From the NCBI GenBank assembly GCA_020638095.1, contig JACKJF010000004.1, positions 558,001-622,000 on the forward strand: DNA of 64,000 bases, in the 5' to 3' direction. Shown piece by piece: positions 35,601-43,252 of the stretch. The notes under the pieces were generated by a model. It had not been told where the DNA came from and made no database searches. It worked only from the letters and a program-made list of their open reading frames with translations. Each line of letters starts with the position of its first letter. Position 1 is the first letter of the stretch. Origin of the DNA: Hyphomicrobiaceae bacterium. Its GTDB lineage: Bacteria > Pseudomonadota > Alphaproteobacteria > Rhizobiales > Devosiaceae. Made by a program: the position numbers and the translations under genes.

Positions 35601-35902
35601 GCAGTGGCAACGACTTCCTCGCCGGTGAAGAAGGCGACGACTTCCTCAAGGGCGGTGCTGGCAACGACATCTTCGCATTCGACAACAATCAGGGCACGGA
35701 CACGATCTGGGATTTCGTCAACGGCCAGGATCGCCTTGACCTGCGCGGGTTCAATTTCAGCAGCGTCAAGAAAGCCCTCGGCGCCTTCCGCGAGGTCGGG
35801 TCAAATCACGACGATGTTGTGAAATTCGTGTTCGGCGGAACAACCGTCTTCATCAACGGCGTGGACAAAAAGGACATCGATTCCCACGACATCATCATCT
35901 GA
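32624..35902 (+). CDS. Large RTX calcium-binding secreted protein
   Basis: 1092-residue acidic protein without visible cysteine. Residues 1 to about 115 form a non-repeat N-terminal domain. The body has two major clusters of GGxGxDxhx nonapeptides (roughly residues 400-480 and 700-1030) that bind calcium in a beta-roll. It ends in a C-terminal FVNGQDRLDLRGFNFSSVKKAL ... DIIII-type segment typical of type I secretion signals. ATG 32624 has GGAGG 5 bases upstream. No ABC exporter or membrane-fusion gene is nearby. No protease motif seen; surface-layer, adhesin or scavenging roles are possible. Confidence 0.85.
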   Translation: MTITLTFSVGRPDYDWEDLLYGVLTGGTFDAVSGATSINLTSGTTVLTLSGSGLTSGGGSSLTAGSITSYTLVEDGQTVLTATDVNFDFNVANQFISDTLAIVDSDPSHSEAFKVAMAPLAFDNISSTGSSDADSLLGASFADTLIGGDGDDYFRPNGISLETTSAIDHVEGGNGWNFLDIGSGGVNAPFPLGVIVDANAGSVTYQGNQVVEFTDIQGFILTDAGDEFYGDDGNEVILSGDGNDHVESGDGDDYAELGDGVDTFDGGDGWDKVSYNNETGGSGIVTNLVSGTITDTYGNVDHVWNVEGIKGSQYADTFNGTPWDDYFEGLAGDDTFNGSSGFDFVDYQHDQDEDNYVGGVTVDLGAGTATDGFGDIDTLNSIEGVGGTDDTDTLTGSNAANRIDGNGGDDHIFGLRGDDDLRGGDGNDEIDGGRGNDDISGGDGDDDIDGGRGNDNIDGGRGNDTIDAGAGRHDWISGSSGTDTVDGNTGYDTLAFDGWDQGDSDEQTAHASDAIAVTLDSSVLGGIGSGSVTGFYGDDGQPSPAAAAVNTSFENIERIRGTTRDDTFTATDSNFENTDQADESFWDLRGIGLVFSLTGAQGSDTFNITNNLAIIDYNEEVYTHQDFDGDHNWGDEAGENGVAANMSGSSVTGSIGSLNYNLNDGEAVDTFGDTDILTAANAFRLTDAADFIFTSNVGTYVSAGSGDDELQGGTGDDMLLGENGDDTIHGGAGNDFLNGDDGDDFVDGEDGNDNIDGGSGGDTLNGGSGRDRIDGGNGNDLIHGDGGSDQLRGGDNDDEIYGDAGNDKISGGSDNDELHGGDDDDQLNGDDGNDMIFGDDGDDEAYGGDGDDQITGGLGDDQIRGDDGNDLLIGDDLLTDSVAGLRTGVDTDGGNDDIRGRDGNDTIYGGYGDDRLRGDDGNDTIYGGFGDDNIDGGNNNDKLFGGDGEDQIYGGDGNGKDVIDGDAGSDVLEGGGGNDRLFGGTESDVLDGGSGNDFLAGEEGDDFLKGGAGNDIFAFDNNQGTDTIWDFVNGQDRLDLRGFNFSSVKKALGAFREVGSNHDDVVKFVFGGTTVFINGVDKKDIDSHDIII

Positions 35903-35946
35903 GTCTTTGGGCGTTGCCGTACGACGTTCACATGCCAATGCGGAAA

Positions 35947-35978
35947 GGATCGGGACCGCAATCAGTCGGTCCTGATCC
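35947..35978 (+). terminator. Hairpin after the RTX gene
   Basis: A 12-bp stem with one G-T pair (35947-35958 with 35967-35978, loop of 8) lies 45 bases after the stop, without a T-tract. A perfect 14-bp palindrome GGCAGAATTCTGCC follows at 35997-36010. Weak evidence for termination of convergent transcripts. Confidence 0.35.
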
Positions 35979-36044
35979 GTGCACAGGATTCCACCCGGCA
36001 GAATTCTGCCGCCAGCCGCTTCCGGCGTCGAAACAGTCCAGTCG

Positions 36045-36401
36045 CTACTGGACCGTGTACCTCGTTTGCCCGTAGGCCGCGACGGTCATCCGCTGCTTGG
36101 CCTCGGCGTAGCCGTCCGTCATGCCATAGCCCGCATCGACGTCCCAGCAGCCGGCCGAAACCGTGAAGGAATAACTTTGGCCTGGCGCGATGCTCACACC
36201 GTCCGGCAGCCTGTTGAATCCGTAGGTATTGGCATCGCAATTTGAAATCAGGACCGCGGTCAGGTTGTTCGACGACTGGTTTTCCACCGTCAGCACACCG
36301 GTCGCCTCGCCCGGCCGGACCAGATCGCCACCAGTGATCCAGTCGCCGCTACAACCGGCCAGAAACGCCAGCATTGCCAGCGCGACAATTCTATTGGTCA
36401 T
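36045..36401 (-). CDS. Small lipoprotein of unknown function
   Basis: 118 residues starting MTNRIVALAMLAFLAGCSG: signal peptide with a lipobox LAGC (Cys17). The mature domain (TGVLTVENQSSNNLTAVLISNCDANTYG) looks like a short beta-sandwich. ATG 36401 is preceded by GGGGGC. Convergent with the RTX gene. No function recognised. Confidence 0.7.
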   Translation of the reverse strand: MTNRIVALAMLAFLAGCSGDWITGGDLVRPGEATGVLTVENQSSNNLTAVLISNCDANTYGFNRLPDGVSIAPGQSYSFTVSAGCWDVDAGYGMTDGYAEAKQRMTVAAYGQTRYTVQ

Positions 36402-36591
36402 TATGCCCCCAAATCGTCTTTGTTCCCGGAACCACCGGCAGACAATTTCGCTACATCGAGGACGATAGTCGCAATTGTGAAGCGAATTCAACGTTCTTGC
36501 GATCAAATGTCCCGAAGCTCAGGCTGAAGTTGGCAACGCACGCGGAAATTGCTTATGCAGACCTGTTGGAAGCTTCTTTGAGCCGCATCGC

Positions 36592-37551
36592 ATGAACGAC
36601 AAACTGGACTGGCTCCAAATTCTTCTCCCGAGAATTGATCGCATCATCCGCTCGGTGCGCGCCGATATCTCCGTCTTTGCCCGATTTCTCGACTCCGGTG
36701 CCGAAATCGCCATCGACGCGGATCGCGAGATGGACACGATGAGCCTCATCAAGGTCCCCGTTCTTGTGGCGCTGACGCGCGCCGTGGATTCAGGCCGTCT
36801 CGCGTTGAGTGATCCGGTTGTGTTGGCCGACGATGACAAACGCCAGGGATCGGGCGTTCTGAAGCACTTCGATGCCGGCGCCCGGTTCACCCTTGGTGAC
36901 GCGGCCCGTCTCATGATCGTTGTCAGCGACAACGGCGCGACCGACCTCGTTCTGCGCGCTTTGGGCGGACCGGCCGCCGTCAACCAGGCGATGAACGAAA
37001 TCGGCCTCCCCGATCTTCGAATGACTGGCGACACCCTCGCCTGGTTTCGCGCCCTTGCCCGGCACATTGATCCTGAAAGCTCCGGTCTTCCTCCTACCGC
37101 CCTGTTTGACAAAGGCTGGCCCAAAGCCGATCCGCTCGCACTCGAAGCCGCCATGCGCGACTTTCATTTCAACGGCGGCGTGCCGTTCTCGCTCGGCAGG
37201 GCCCGTTCGCTTGGTCAACTCTTCGGGCAAATTCTCGACCAATCCTGCGCCAGCCCGGCCAGCTGCAAGCTGATGCGCACCATTCTGGAAGGCCAGCAGT
37301 TACAGTATCGCCTGCCGAGGTTCGGGCTTGGCCTGACAAGCGCCCACAAGACCGGCGATTTCCCGCCATTCATTGCCAATGACGGCGGTATCTTCACCAC
37401 CATCGGCGGATCGACGGTCATTCTTGTGGTGCTGACCCGTTATTTCACCGGCGAACGCGAACGCCTCGACGAGGCGTTGGGCCGCATCGCCGAGCTGATA
37501 TTTCTTGCAGCAGACATGCGAGTTGGGGCTGGTGCCGGCAGCAGGACTTGA
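36592..37551 (+). CDS. Serine hydrolase of the class A beta-lactamase fold
   Basis: 319 residues with all three active-site elements of serine beta-lactamases/DD-peptidases: SLIK (Ser51-Lys54), SDN (112-114) and KTG (253-255). The N-terminus MNDKLDWLQILLPRIDRIIR lacks a signal peptide, so a cytoplasmic esterase/amidase role is more likely than antibiotic hydrolysis. The last 22 bases of the gene lie inside the oppositely oriented tRNA-Thr gene. Confidence 0.85.
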   Translation: MNDKLDWLQILLPRIDRIIRSVRADISVFARFLDSGAEIAIDADREMDTMSLIKVPVLVALTRAVDSGRLALSDPVVLADDDKRQGSGVLKHFDAGARFTLGDAARLMIVVSDNGATDLVLRALGGPAAVNQAMNEIGLPDLRMTGDTLAWFRALARHIDPESSGLPPTALFDKGWPKADPLALEAAMRDFHFNGGVPFSLGRARSLGQLFGQILDQSCASPASCKLMRTILEGQQLQYRLPRFGLGLTSAHKTGDFPPFIANDGGIFTTIGGSTVILVVLTRYFTGERERLDEALGRIAELIFLAADMRVGAGAGSRT

Positions 37552-37605
37552 ACCCGCGACCCACTGATTACAAATCAGTTGCTCTACCAACTGAGCTATG
37601 CCGGC
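37530..37605 (-). tRNA. tRNA-Thr (UGU)
   Basis: 76-nt cloverleaf on the minus strand with encoded CCA. Acceptor GCCGGCA/TGCCGGC, anticodon loop TTTGTAA (anticodon TGT), T-loop GTTCAAGTC. Its 3' 22 bases overlap the end of the convergent serine hydrolase gene. Confidence 0.96.
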
Positions 37606-37616
37606 AACCTTCGCGC

Positions 37617-37645
37617 CACGTATCACTCCCGTTCGGAGGGTGCAA
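37617..37645 (-). promoter_or_regulatory. Candidate promoter of tRNA-Thr
   Basis: TTGCAC (37645-37640) and TACGTG (37622-37617) with a 17-base spacer on the minus strand, 12 bases before the tRNA 5' end. The -10 is weak. Confidence 0.4.
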
Positions 37646-37744
37646 CCGCCGACTGAACGGTTGAAATATCGAGCGCGATCTGCCGATCTGGCGCCTCAAT
37701 TCCGGGCATGATAGCCCACTGACGTCAAACTGTCGGGAAAGCCA

Positions 37745-38512
37745 ATGGCCTACGAACGCATTTCCTTCATGTCGAGCGGCTCGAGCGAAGCCAATGCCGC
37801 CCGCGACAAGCTCGCCGCCAGATACGGTCAGGCCGGGTTCGGCGAAGCCGACTGCATTGTCGCGCTTGGCGGTGACGGGTTCATGCTCGAAGTGCTGCAC
37901 ACCCTCATGGACCGCACGGTTCCGGTCTACGGCATGAACCTCGGCACCGTCGGCTTTCTGATGAACGACTTTTCTGTCGATGACCTTCACGAGCGACTTG
38001 CCAAAGCGGCACCGACGACGATCCGGCCGCTGGTCATGCAGGCGACCGACCACGATGATGCGACCCACTCGGCCCTCGCCATCAACGAAGTCTCACTGTT
38101 CCGGGCCTCGTTTCAGGCCGCAAAGATTGAGGTCATCGTCGATGGCAAGACCCGACTGGATGAACTGATCTGCGATGGCATACTTCTGGCGACACCAACC
38201 GGTTCCACCGCCTACAACCTCTCAGCGCATGGTCCCATTCTGCCCCTCGCCGCGCCGATGCTCGCCCTCACACCGATTTCGCCGTTCCGGCCCCGCCGCT
38301 GGCGCGGCGCCATTCTGCCGGACCACGCCAAGGTCACCTTCATCGCCCACGAAAATGAAAAGCGTCCGGTCCACGCGGTCGCTGACAATACCCAGTTCGA
38401 GAATGTGCGCCGCGTCGACGTTCATCAGTCGACCCACCACAAGGCGACGCTCCTCTACGACCCTGGCCACGGGCTCGAGGAACGGGTTCTTAACGAGCAG
38501 TTTCGCTTCTGA
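37745..38512 (+). CDS. nadK: NAD kinase
   Basis: 255 residues. ATP-dependent phosphorylation of NAD to NADP. The GGDG motif is at residues 42-45, the NAD-binding NE/D pair is in AINEVSLFR, and the TPTGSTAYNLSAHGPIL segment is diagnostic. The length is normal for alphaproteobacteria. Confidence 0.95.
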   Translation: MAYERISFMSSGSSEANAARDKLAARYGQAGFGEADCIVALGGDGFMLEVLHTLMDRTVPVYGMNLGTVGFLMNDFSVDDLHERLAKAAPTTIRPLVMQATDHDDATHSALAINEVSLFRASFQAAKIEVIVDGKTRLDELICDGILLATPTGSTAYNLSAHGPILPLAAPMLALTPISPFRPRRWRGAILPDHAKVTFIAHENEKRPVHAVADNTQFENVRRVDVHQSTHHKATLLYDPGHGLEERVLNEQFRF

Positions 38513-38595
38513 CCGGCACCTGCACGTAAGCGAAATTGCGGTTTCTGGCCTCAGGACTTTCCCCTAGACTGGCCGAAACCCAACTTTTCGGCGCC

Positions 38596-39195
38596 ATGAC
38601 CCGTACATCCCGTCAAATTCCGGACTCCGAATCAGTCCGCAATCAACCGCTGTCGCCGGCCCGTGCACGCGTGGAGAAGTCTCCCTGCGGCAAGTTCGAA
38701 TTCGTCTATCCGGCCGAAACGCCAAAGCGCAAAGTCAGGCAACTCGACAAGAACGTCGACCCGGTGCGCGCGGCCGAGCACCACTTGATGGTCATGAGTT
38801 GCGAATATGCCGACTGGGCAGCCGATCTGCAGTCACGCATTCGCAGCGCCGCGCAGGCGTTTGCGGCAGACCCTGACAGCGGGATCAACCAGACTGCCCT
38901 CACCCGCGCACTTCACGAGGTAAAGGGCAATGCGCCCGCCTTCGGCTACGAATTGGCCGGAGACATCGCAGCGTCGCTGACCGCCCTCATCGAACGCGAC
39001 CCCGGCTGGAGACGCCATACCGAAACGCTGCGCATGGGCGTCATGGCCACGATCGCCACCCTGTCCGAAGCGGGAAAGAAGGGACTTCCAGTCCACCTCG
39101 AGGTTCACAATGCGCTCGCCGAATTGATCGGCCGGCATCTCGAAAAAACGTCCGATGCGGAATTGGTTCAGGCCGCCGGCAATGCCACCCGCTGA
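38596..39195 (+). CDS. Hpt-like (histidine phosphotransfer) protein
   Basis: 199 residues from ATG 38596; the frame also opens at TTG 38536 with no good ribosome binding site for either. The first 55 residues are basic and disordered. The rest is helical, with LHEVKGNAPAFGYELAGD matching the Hpt consensus HxxKG around His107. It could carry phosphate between a sensor kinase and a response regulator. No kinase is adjacent. It overlaps the convergent DUF2336 gene by 28 bases. Confidence 0.6.
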   Translation: MTRTSRQIPDSESVRNQPLSPARARVEKSPCGKFEFVYPAETPKRKVRQLDKNVDPVRAAEHHLMVMSCEYADWAADLQSRIRSAAQAFAADPDSGINQTALTRALHEVKGNAPAFGYELAGDIAASLTALIERDPGWRRHTETLRMGVMATIATLSEAGKKGLPVHLEVHNALAELIGRHLEKTSDAELVQAAGNATR

Positions 39196-40394
39196 GGTCC
39201 GGCCAGCTCCGCCACCCGTACCTCGGAATGGGGGAAACGCGCCAGTTCGACCCCATCCGAAACGAAGGACGGCATGACCCCGCGAGACGCTTGGCGCGCC
39301 AGCGCGAGGTTCTGCTCATTGAGGTAGCCGAACCCTTCAGCGAGTTCGTCCGGCAGCAGCCCGTCATGTTCGATCACCAGCTCCTCGATCAGGGCGGTCA
39401 CGACGAAGAGCCGCGCTGCCACGTCTCCACTGAGATCGACGTCGCGGGCATAGAGCACCAGCCGCGTCAGAAGGTTGCGCAAACCCGCGCTCATGCCCGA
39501 CCTTGCCAGCAACGCGTTGACCGAAGCGCGCGCGCCCTGTCCCAGTATCGAAAAGACCTTTGACGACGGCATGCCGCACAACTGCCCGATCGCGTCGGCA
39601 AAGAACAGTGCATGGCCGTGCAGCAATGCGTGCATGAGAATGCGTGTGTTGATGGCACCATCCGACCGCGCGGCCGCGATGAACCCATGCTCGCGGGCAA
39701 CGGCCGCGGCCTCGCCGATCGCGCAAAGCGCATTGTCACCTGCGTCCCGAAAGAGGCGTTCCGCCCGCTGCGGCATCAGCGCTCCGGAGACAAGCCGCCC
39801 GGCCCGGATTGCTGAAGAAGCCTTCTGAACGACGATCCAGCGGGCTTCGGCCGGCAGCCCCTCCCGCTTCAGCAGCGCCCCGCGATAGACCGGATCACCG
39901 GCATGTGCATTTGCGATCGAAATCAGTCTCTCGGCGCTGATGTCGAGATCGCCCCGACGAAGTAGCTGCAGATCAATGTCCTTGTCAGAGCGGTCGAACA
40001 GCGCTTCGGCAAGGCGTTCGGACAACCGGTCCCGATTGGCGATGGCGCCCAGGAGCTCAACCGGAATTTTTCGCGCGAGTCCAAGGAGGTCCGTTTCGAT
40101 CAGCACCGGCGAGTGCTGAAGCACCGCCCGCGAAATGATCGGCGCGTCCCCGGCAAGTGCCAGGATCGCAACGCGGGGCGCCTTTGCCGAACGCAGCATG
40201 CCGTAGGCCAGGGCCGCGCGAACCTTGACCGAACTGTCCTCGAGAAAGCCGATCAGCGCCGCGAACAGCGCTGCCCGTTCGTCTTCAGGGCCGGCATGCT
40301 CGACATAGGCGCTTGAAACGAGAAACGCCGCCTGCGCCCGCTCGGCGCTGTCCGCCGATTGCGACAGGTCGAGAAACTCGCCATACCCGATCAT
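39168..40394 (-). CDS. DUF2336 domain protein
   Basis: About 408 residues, wholly alpha-helical with HEAT-like repeats. The N-terminal SAERAQAAFLVSSAYVE and SVKVRAALAYGMLRSAKAPRVAILALAGD are typical of DUF2336, a family largely confined to alphaproteobacteria and of unknown function. ATG 40394 is preferred over 40439. A one-mismatch CtrA-like element (TTAA-N7-TTCA) lies at 40443-40457. Confidence 0.75.
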   Translation of the reverse strand: MIGYGEFLDLSQSADSAERAQAAFLVSSAYVEHAGPEDERAALFAALIGFLEDSSVKVRAALAYGMLRSAKAPRVAILALAGDAPIISRAVLQHSPVLIETDLLGLARKIPVELLGAIANRDRLSERLAEALFDRSDKDIDLQLLRRGDLDISAERLISIANAHAGDPVYRGALLKREGLPAEARWIVVQKASSAIRAGRLVSGALMPQRAERLFRDAGDNALCAIGEAAAVAREHGFIAAARSDGAINTRILMHALLHGHALFFADAIGQLCGMPSSKVFSILGQGARASVNALLARSGMSAGLRNLLTRLVLYARDVDLSGDVAARLFVVTALIEELVIEHDGLLPDELAEGFGYLNEQNLALARQASRGVMPSFVSDGVELARFPHSEVRVAELAGPQRVALPAA

Positions 40395-40486
40395 GACCAA
40401 ACCGCTCCACGCACAACTCCCGAAGATTGTGCGGCACAAGCCTTAAGGAACGGTTCACCATGCCGGTTAGGACGCCGGTAACCCTG

Positions 40487-41323
40487 CTACTGATTGTAGA
40501 GTTGGGCGAAAAACGCGGCGCCCGGATCGACCACAACGAAGCGTGGCGCGGCAGCCGGCTGTGCCGCGGGCTGCGGGTTCGCCAGCCCGTTCGGGTCGGC
40601 GGAATAGAGCTGCGTGAAATCCATCGGCAGACCGGGACCATAGCGTGACGGCACCAGAGGCTCGGTTTCTCCCGCGAATCCGGCCGTCTGGACTTGCGGA
40701 GCGATCGTGGCCGGTGACTGGTTGTGCAGCGCCACAAGCGACCGGTAAACCTCACGGATCGTCTTGGGCCGTCCATGGTCGAAAAAGATGGCTCGGTTGG
40801 CCTGAGCCTGTTTCGGAAAAAGGTTTGCCGCCACCTGATCCGGATTGCTGAGCCCGGCCCGGAACATTTTTTCCGCGCCGCGCGCCCCGAGAAAATGCGC
40901 GATATAGAGTTCGCCGGGGCTCGGCTGCCGCCCGAACCGCGCCTTGAGATACTCGCCGTTCGAACGCGTGAACGCCGCCGCCAGATCGGCCGACATTTGC
41001 GGGTCTTCCCGAAGCGCCAGAATCTCGTTGCGCTTGGCGCTGTTGGCAACCACGTAGTCGCCGTCGGCGTTCTGCGAAATGTACTGGGCATATTGCCCAT
41101 ATCCGAGCGACGGCCCCTGCGTTTTCAGCACTTCCAGCCATGTGGATTCGATGAACTGGAAAAGTCCCACCGCGCTCGAGGTCGGTGCCCTTGCGTTGGG
41201 ATTGAGGCTGCTCTCGCGCATCGCCGTCTGCACGAGATAGTCGAAATCGACACCACTTTTGTCCCCGGCTCGATTGATGATCGAGGCAAGGGCCGGAGAA
41301 ATGGAAATGGAATCGACCGCCAT
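40487..41323 (-). CDS. SLT-type transglycosylase
   Basis: 278 residues with a goose-lysozyme-like SLT domain: catalytic Glu37 in RESSLNP, then SSAVGLFQFIESTWL and YIAHFLGARGAEK. No signal peptide, which fits transglycosylases exported with flagellar or secretion machinery, or cytoplasmic forms. The C-terminal 90 residues are Pro/Ala-rich. A start at 41344 is also possible. A perfect CtrA-type box lies 145 bases upstream. Confidence 0.85.
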   Translation of the reverse strand: MAVDSISISPALASIINRAGDKSGVDFDYLVQTAMRESSLNPNARAPTSSAVGLFQFIESTWLEVLKTQGPSLGYGQYAQYISQNADGDYVVANSAKRNEILALREDPQMSADLAAAFTRSNGEYLKARFGRQPSPGELYIAHFLGARGAEKMFRAGLSNPDQVAANLFPKQAQANRAIFFDHGRPKTIREVYRSLVALHNQSPATIAPQVQTAGFAGETEPLVPSRYGPGLPMDFTQLYSADPNGLANPQPAAQPAAAPRFVVVDPGAAFFAQLYNQ

Positions 41324-41467
41324 GATCGCGTCCGGCTTGCGCATTTCGCGGCCCGGCCGGTTCCGCTGGCCAGGTTGAAACGCATGAAATCAACGACTTG
41401 AGGTGCCGGATCACATCCATTCAACCCGGCCGTCCCCAATCATGGTTAACAAACTCTCACCTTGATC

Positions 41468-41482
41468 TTAACGCCGGGTTAA
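41468..41482. promoter_or_regulatory. CtrA-type box TTAA-N7-TTAA upstream of the transglycosylase
   Basis: TTAA (41468-41471), 7 bases, TTAA (41479-41482) followed by C: an exact match to the CtrA consensus. It sits between the nitroreductase stop (41486) and the transglycosylase start, 145 bases upstream of the latter. Another TTAAC half-site is near 41446. Confidence 0.5.
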
Positions 41483-41485
41483 CGG

Positions 41486-42073
41486 TTAGGTTCGCGGCGG
41501 TTCCCAGTTGCGCACAACGTCTGCAAGTGTGGGCCTGTCCCGCTCGCCGAGATGCGCGGTTGGCGTCCCGATATGCACGAAGCCGACGAACCGCTCGCCG
41601 CCACCCGCCCCGAGATAGGACGAGGCCTCCCTGTCATAGGCGAACCAGCGCGTGACCCAGTGGGCCGCATAACCGAGCGCAAATGCGCCATTCAGGAGGT
41701 TGAAGGCTACGCACCCCGCGCTCAGAAGCTGCTCCATTTCCGGCGCCTTCGGGTTTTCCACCGGCTTCGACAGAACGCCGATGGTCAGAGGCGCCGGCAG
41801 GAATTGATTCATCTCCTTTTCGATCGCCTCGGGCGTGATGGCTGTATTGCGCGCTTTGGCCATGCGCGCCAGTTCCTCCCCAATCACGCGCCGGTTCTCA
41901 CCCGAATAGACTACGAGCCGCCAGGGCGTGAGCTTGGCATGGTCGGGCACCCGCGTTGCGATGGTCAGAAGCGTTTCGATCTCTTCGGGACCGGGGCCGG
42001 GTTCAGCGAGAAAAGGCAGCGTCACCGAACGCCGCGTAAGCAGATAGTCGAGCAAAGCCTGATTGGCCGCCAT
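41486..42073 (-). CDS. Nitroreductase family protein
   Basis: 195-residue FMN-dependent nitroreductase. LLTRRSVTLPFLAEPGP (FMN-binding Arg/Ser), RVPDHAKLTPWRLVVYSG and FVHIGTPTAHLGERDRP are family landmarks. ATG 42073 has GAAAGGAAAG upstream and is chosen over 42133. It reduces quinones or nitro-compounds with NAD(P)H; the physiological substrate is unknown. Confidence 0.88.
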   Translation of the reverse strand: MAANQALLDYLLTRRSVTLPFLAEPGPGPEEIETLLTIATRVPDHAKLTPWRLVVYSGENRRVIGEELARMAKARNTAITPEAIEKEMNQFLPAPLTIGVLSKPVENPKAPEMEQLLSAGCVAFNLLNGAFALGYAAHWVTRWFAYDREASSYLGAGGGERFVGFVHIGTPTAHLGERDRPTLADVVRNWEPPRT

Positions 42074-42194
42074 TTTCTTTCCTTTCGTTTGAACCTGGTC
42101 CGGTTGCGCTGCGTCTACCGGTGTGACACACAAAAAGCCGATTCACTGCCTATCGCGACTTGCGAGTCAGTGCCAACCTGTGTGCAGGGGCAAC

Positions 42195-43217
42195 ATGCAG
42201 AATCTCACCTCCCTTTCGATGAAGAAGCCCGCCCTGAAGGGACTGGCGCTCATCGCCCTGTTGTGCACGACAACAGCGTCCGTCTTCGCTCAGGACATTC
42301 CCCCGATGCCACGTCCGCGCCCCGAAAATCTCGGAGCCGCCAATGGCGGTGCGGCGGGCGGACAATTCGAAGTGGCCGCGCTACCCCAGCAACAGACGGC
42401 TCTCGACGCGGTGCAGATGGCTGCCGCCGGTGCGGACCAGCCCGTCGTTCTCACCGCCCGCATCAGCCGCGACGGTCCGGTCATTCCCAATGGCATCGAA
42501 TGGCGCGTGTTTGGCGCGTCGGCCGATAATGCCGGCCAGCTCAAACTGATCGCCAAGTCCGAAGACCCGACGGCGACCATTCAATTGCCGCCCGGGCAAT
42601 ATATGGTGCACGCCGCCTATGGGCACGCCCAGATCAGCGACACACTGCTCGTCACGCCGGGCGAAAACGACAAAACCCTCATCCTCGAGGCCGGCGCTCT
42701 CAGCCTCAACAGCGCGGTCACGGGCGACTTTCCCATCAATCCGGGCGCCCTTCGCTATGACATTTATGCAAGCGGTCTGGACGAAGAGCCGGTTCCGATC
42801 GTCCGCAACGTCAAGCCCGGCGAGGTCATCCACCTCAATGCCGGCGTCTATCGCGTCGAAAGCCGTTGGGGCACCAACAATGCCACGGTCAAGGCCGATA
42901 TCCGGGTCGAACCGGGCGAGATCACCGAGGCGACGCTCTATCACCGCGCCGCGCGGGTCAATCTCAAGCTCGTCTCCGTGGCCGGAGGCGAGGCCATTGC
43001 GGATGTGGACTGGACGGTGCAGGACGGTCAGGGCAACACGATCTACAGTTTCTTTGGCGCGTTCCCCACGCTCGTTCTCGCAGAGGGTGATTATGAAGTG
43101 ATCGCCAAGCTCGGCGGCAAAGTCTACAACCGCGACTTCGAAGTCAAACCCGGCGCCCCGCAGGACGTCGAGGTTCTGACTGCTGTTTACGAGTCCAATG
43201 CTTCGGGCAATGGATGA
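42195..43217 (+). CDS. Secreted protein of unknown function
   Basis: 340 residues with a signal peptide (ending TTASVFA) then a Pro-rich linker (PPMPRPRPE). Three or four beta-rich segments resemble Ig-like or carboxypeptidase-regulatory domains (for example VKPGEVIHLNAGVYRVES and LAEGDYEVIAKLGGKVYNRDFEVKPG). ATG 42195 has AGGGG 5 bases upstream; a start at 42219 is also possible. No enzymatic motif is seen, and the periplasmic location is inferred. Confidence 0.65.
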   Translation: MQNLTSLSMKKPALKGLALIALLCTTTASVFAQDIPPMPRPRPENLGAANGGAAGGQFEVAALPQQQTALDAVQMAAAGADQPVVLTARISRDGPVIPNGIEWRVFGASADNAGQLKLIAKSEDPTATIQLPPGQYMVHAAYGHAQISDTLLVTPGENDKTLILEAGALSLNSAVTGDFPINPGALRYDIYASGLDEEPVPIVRNVKPGEVIHLNAGVYRVESRWGTNNATVKADIRVEPGEITEATLYHRAARVNLKLVSVAGGEAIADVDWTVQDGQGNTIYSFFGAFPTLVLAEGDYEVIAKLGGKVYNRDFEVKPGAPQDVEVLTAVYESNASGNG

Positions 43218-43252
43218 ACCAATCGCCCGAAGCGGTTCAGAGGACTCGATAA

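Noticed and set aside
33040-35680. Short tandem repeats that could be mistaken for a CRISPR or satellite array
   Set aside because: They are in-frame GGxGxD codons of the RTX protein, with variable DNA units and no spacers.
36519-37154. Antisense frame of 211 codons opposite the serine hydrolase
   Set aside because: The plus-strand frame contains all three catalytic motifs; the antisense product is Ser/Arg-rich with no family.
40443-40457. A further CtrA box upstream of the DUF2336 gene
   Set aside because: The second half-site is TTCA rather than TTAA; one mismatch is too weak to list as a site on its own.
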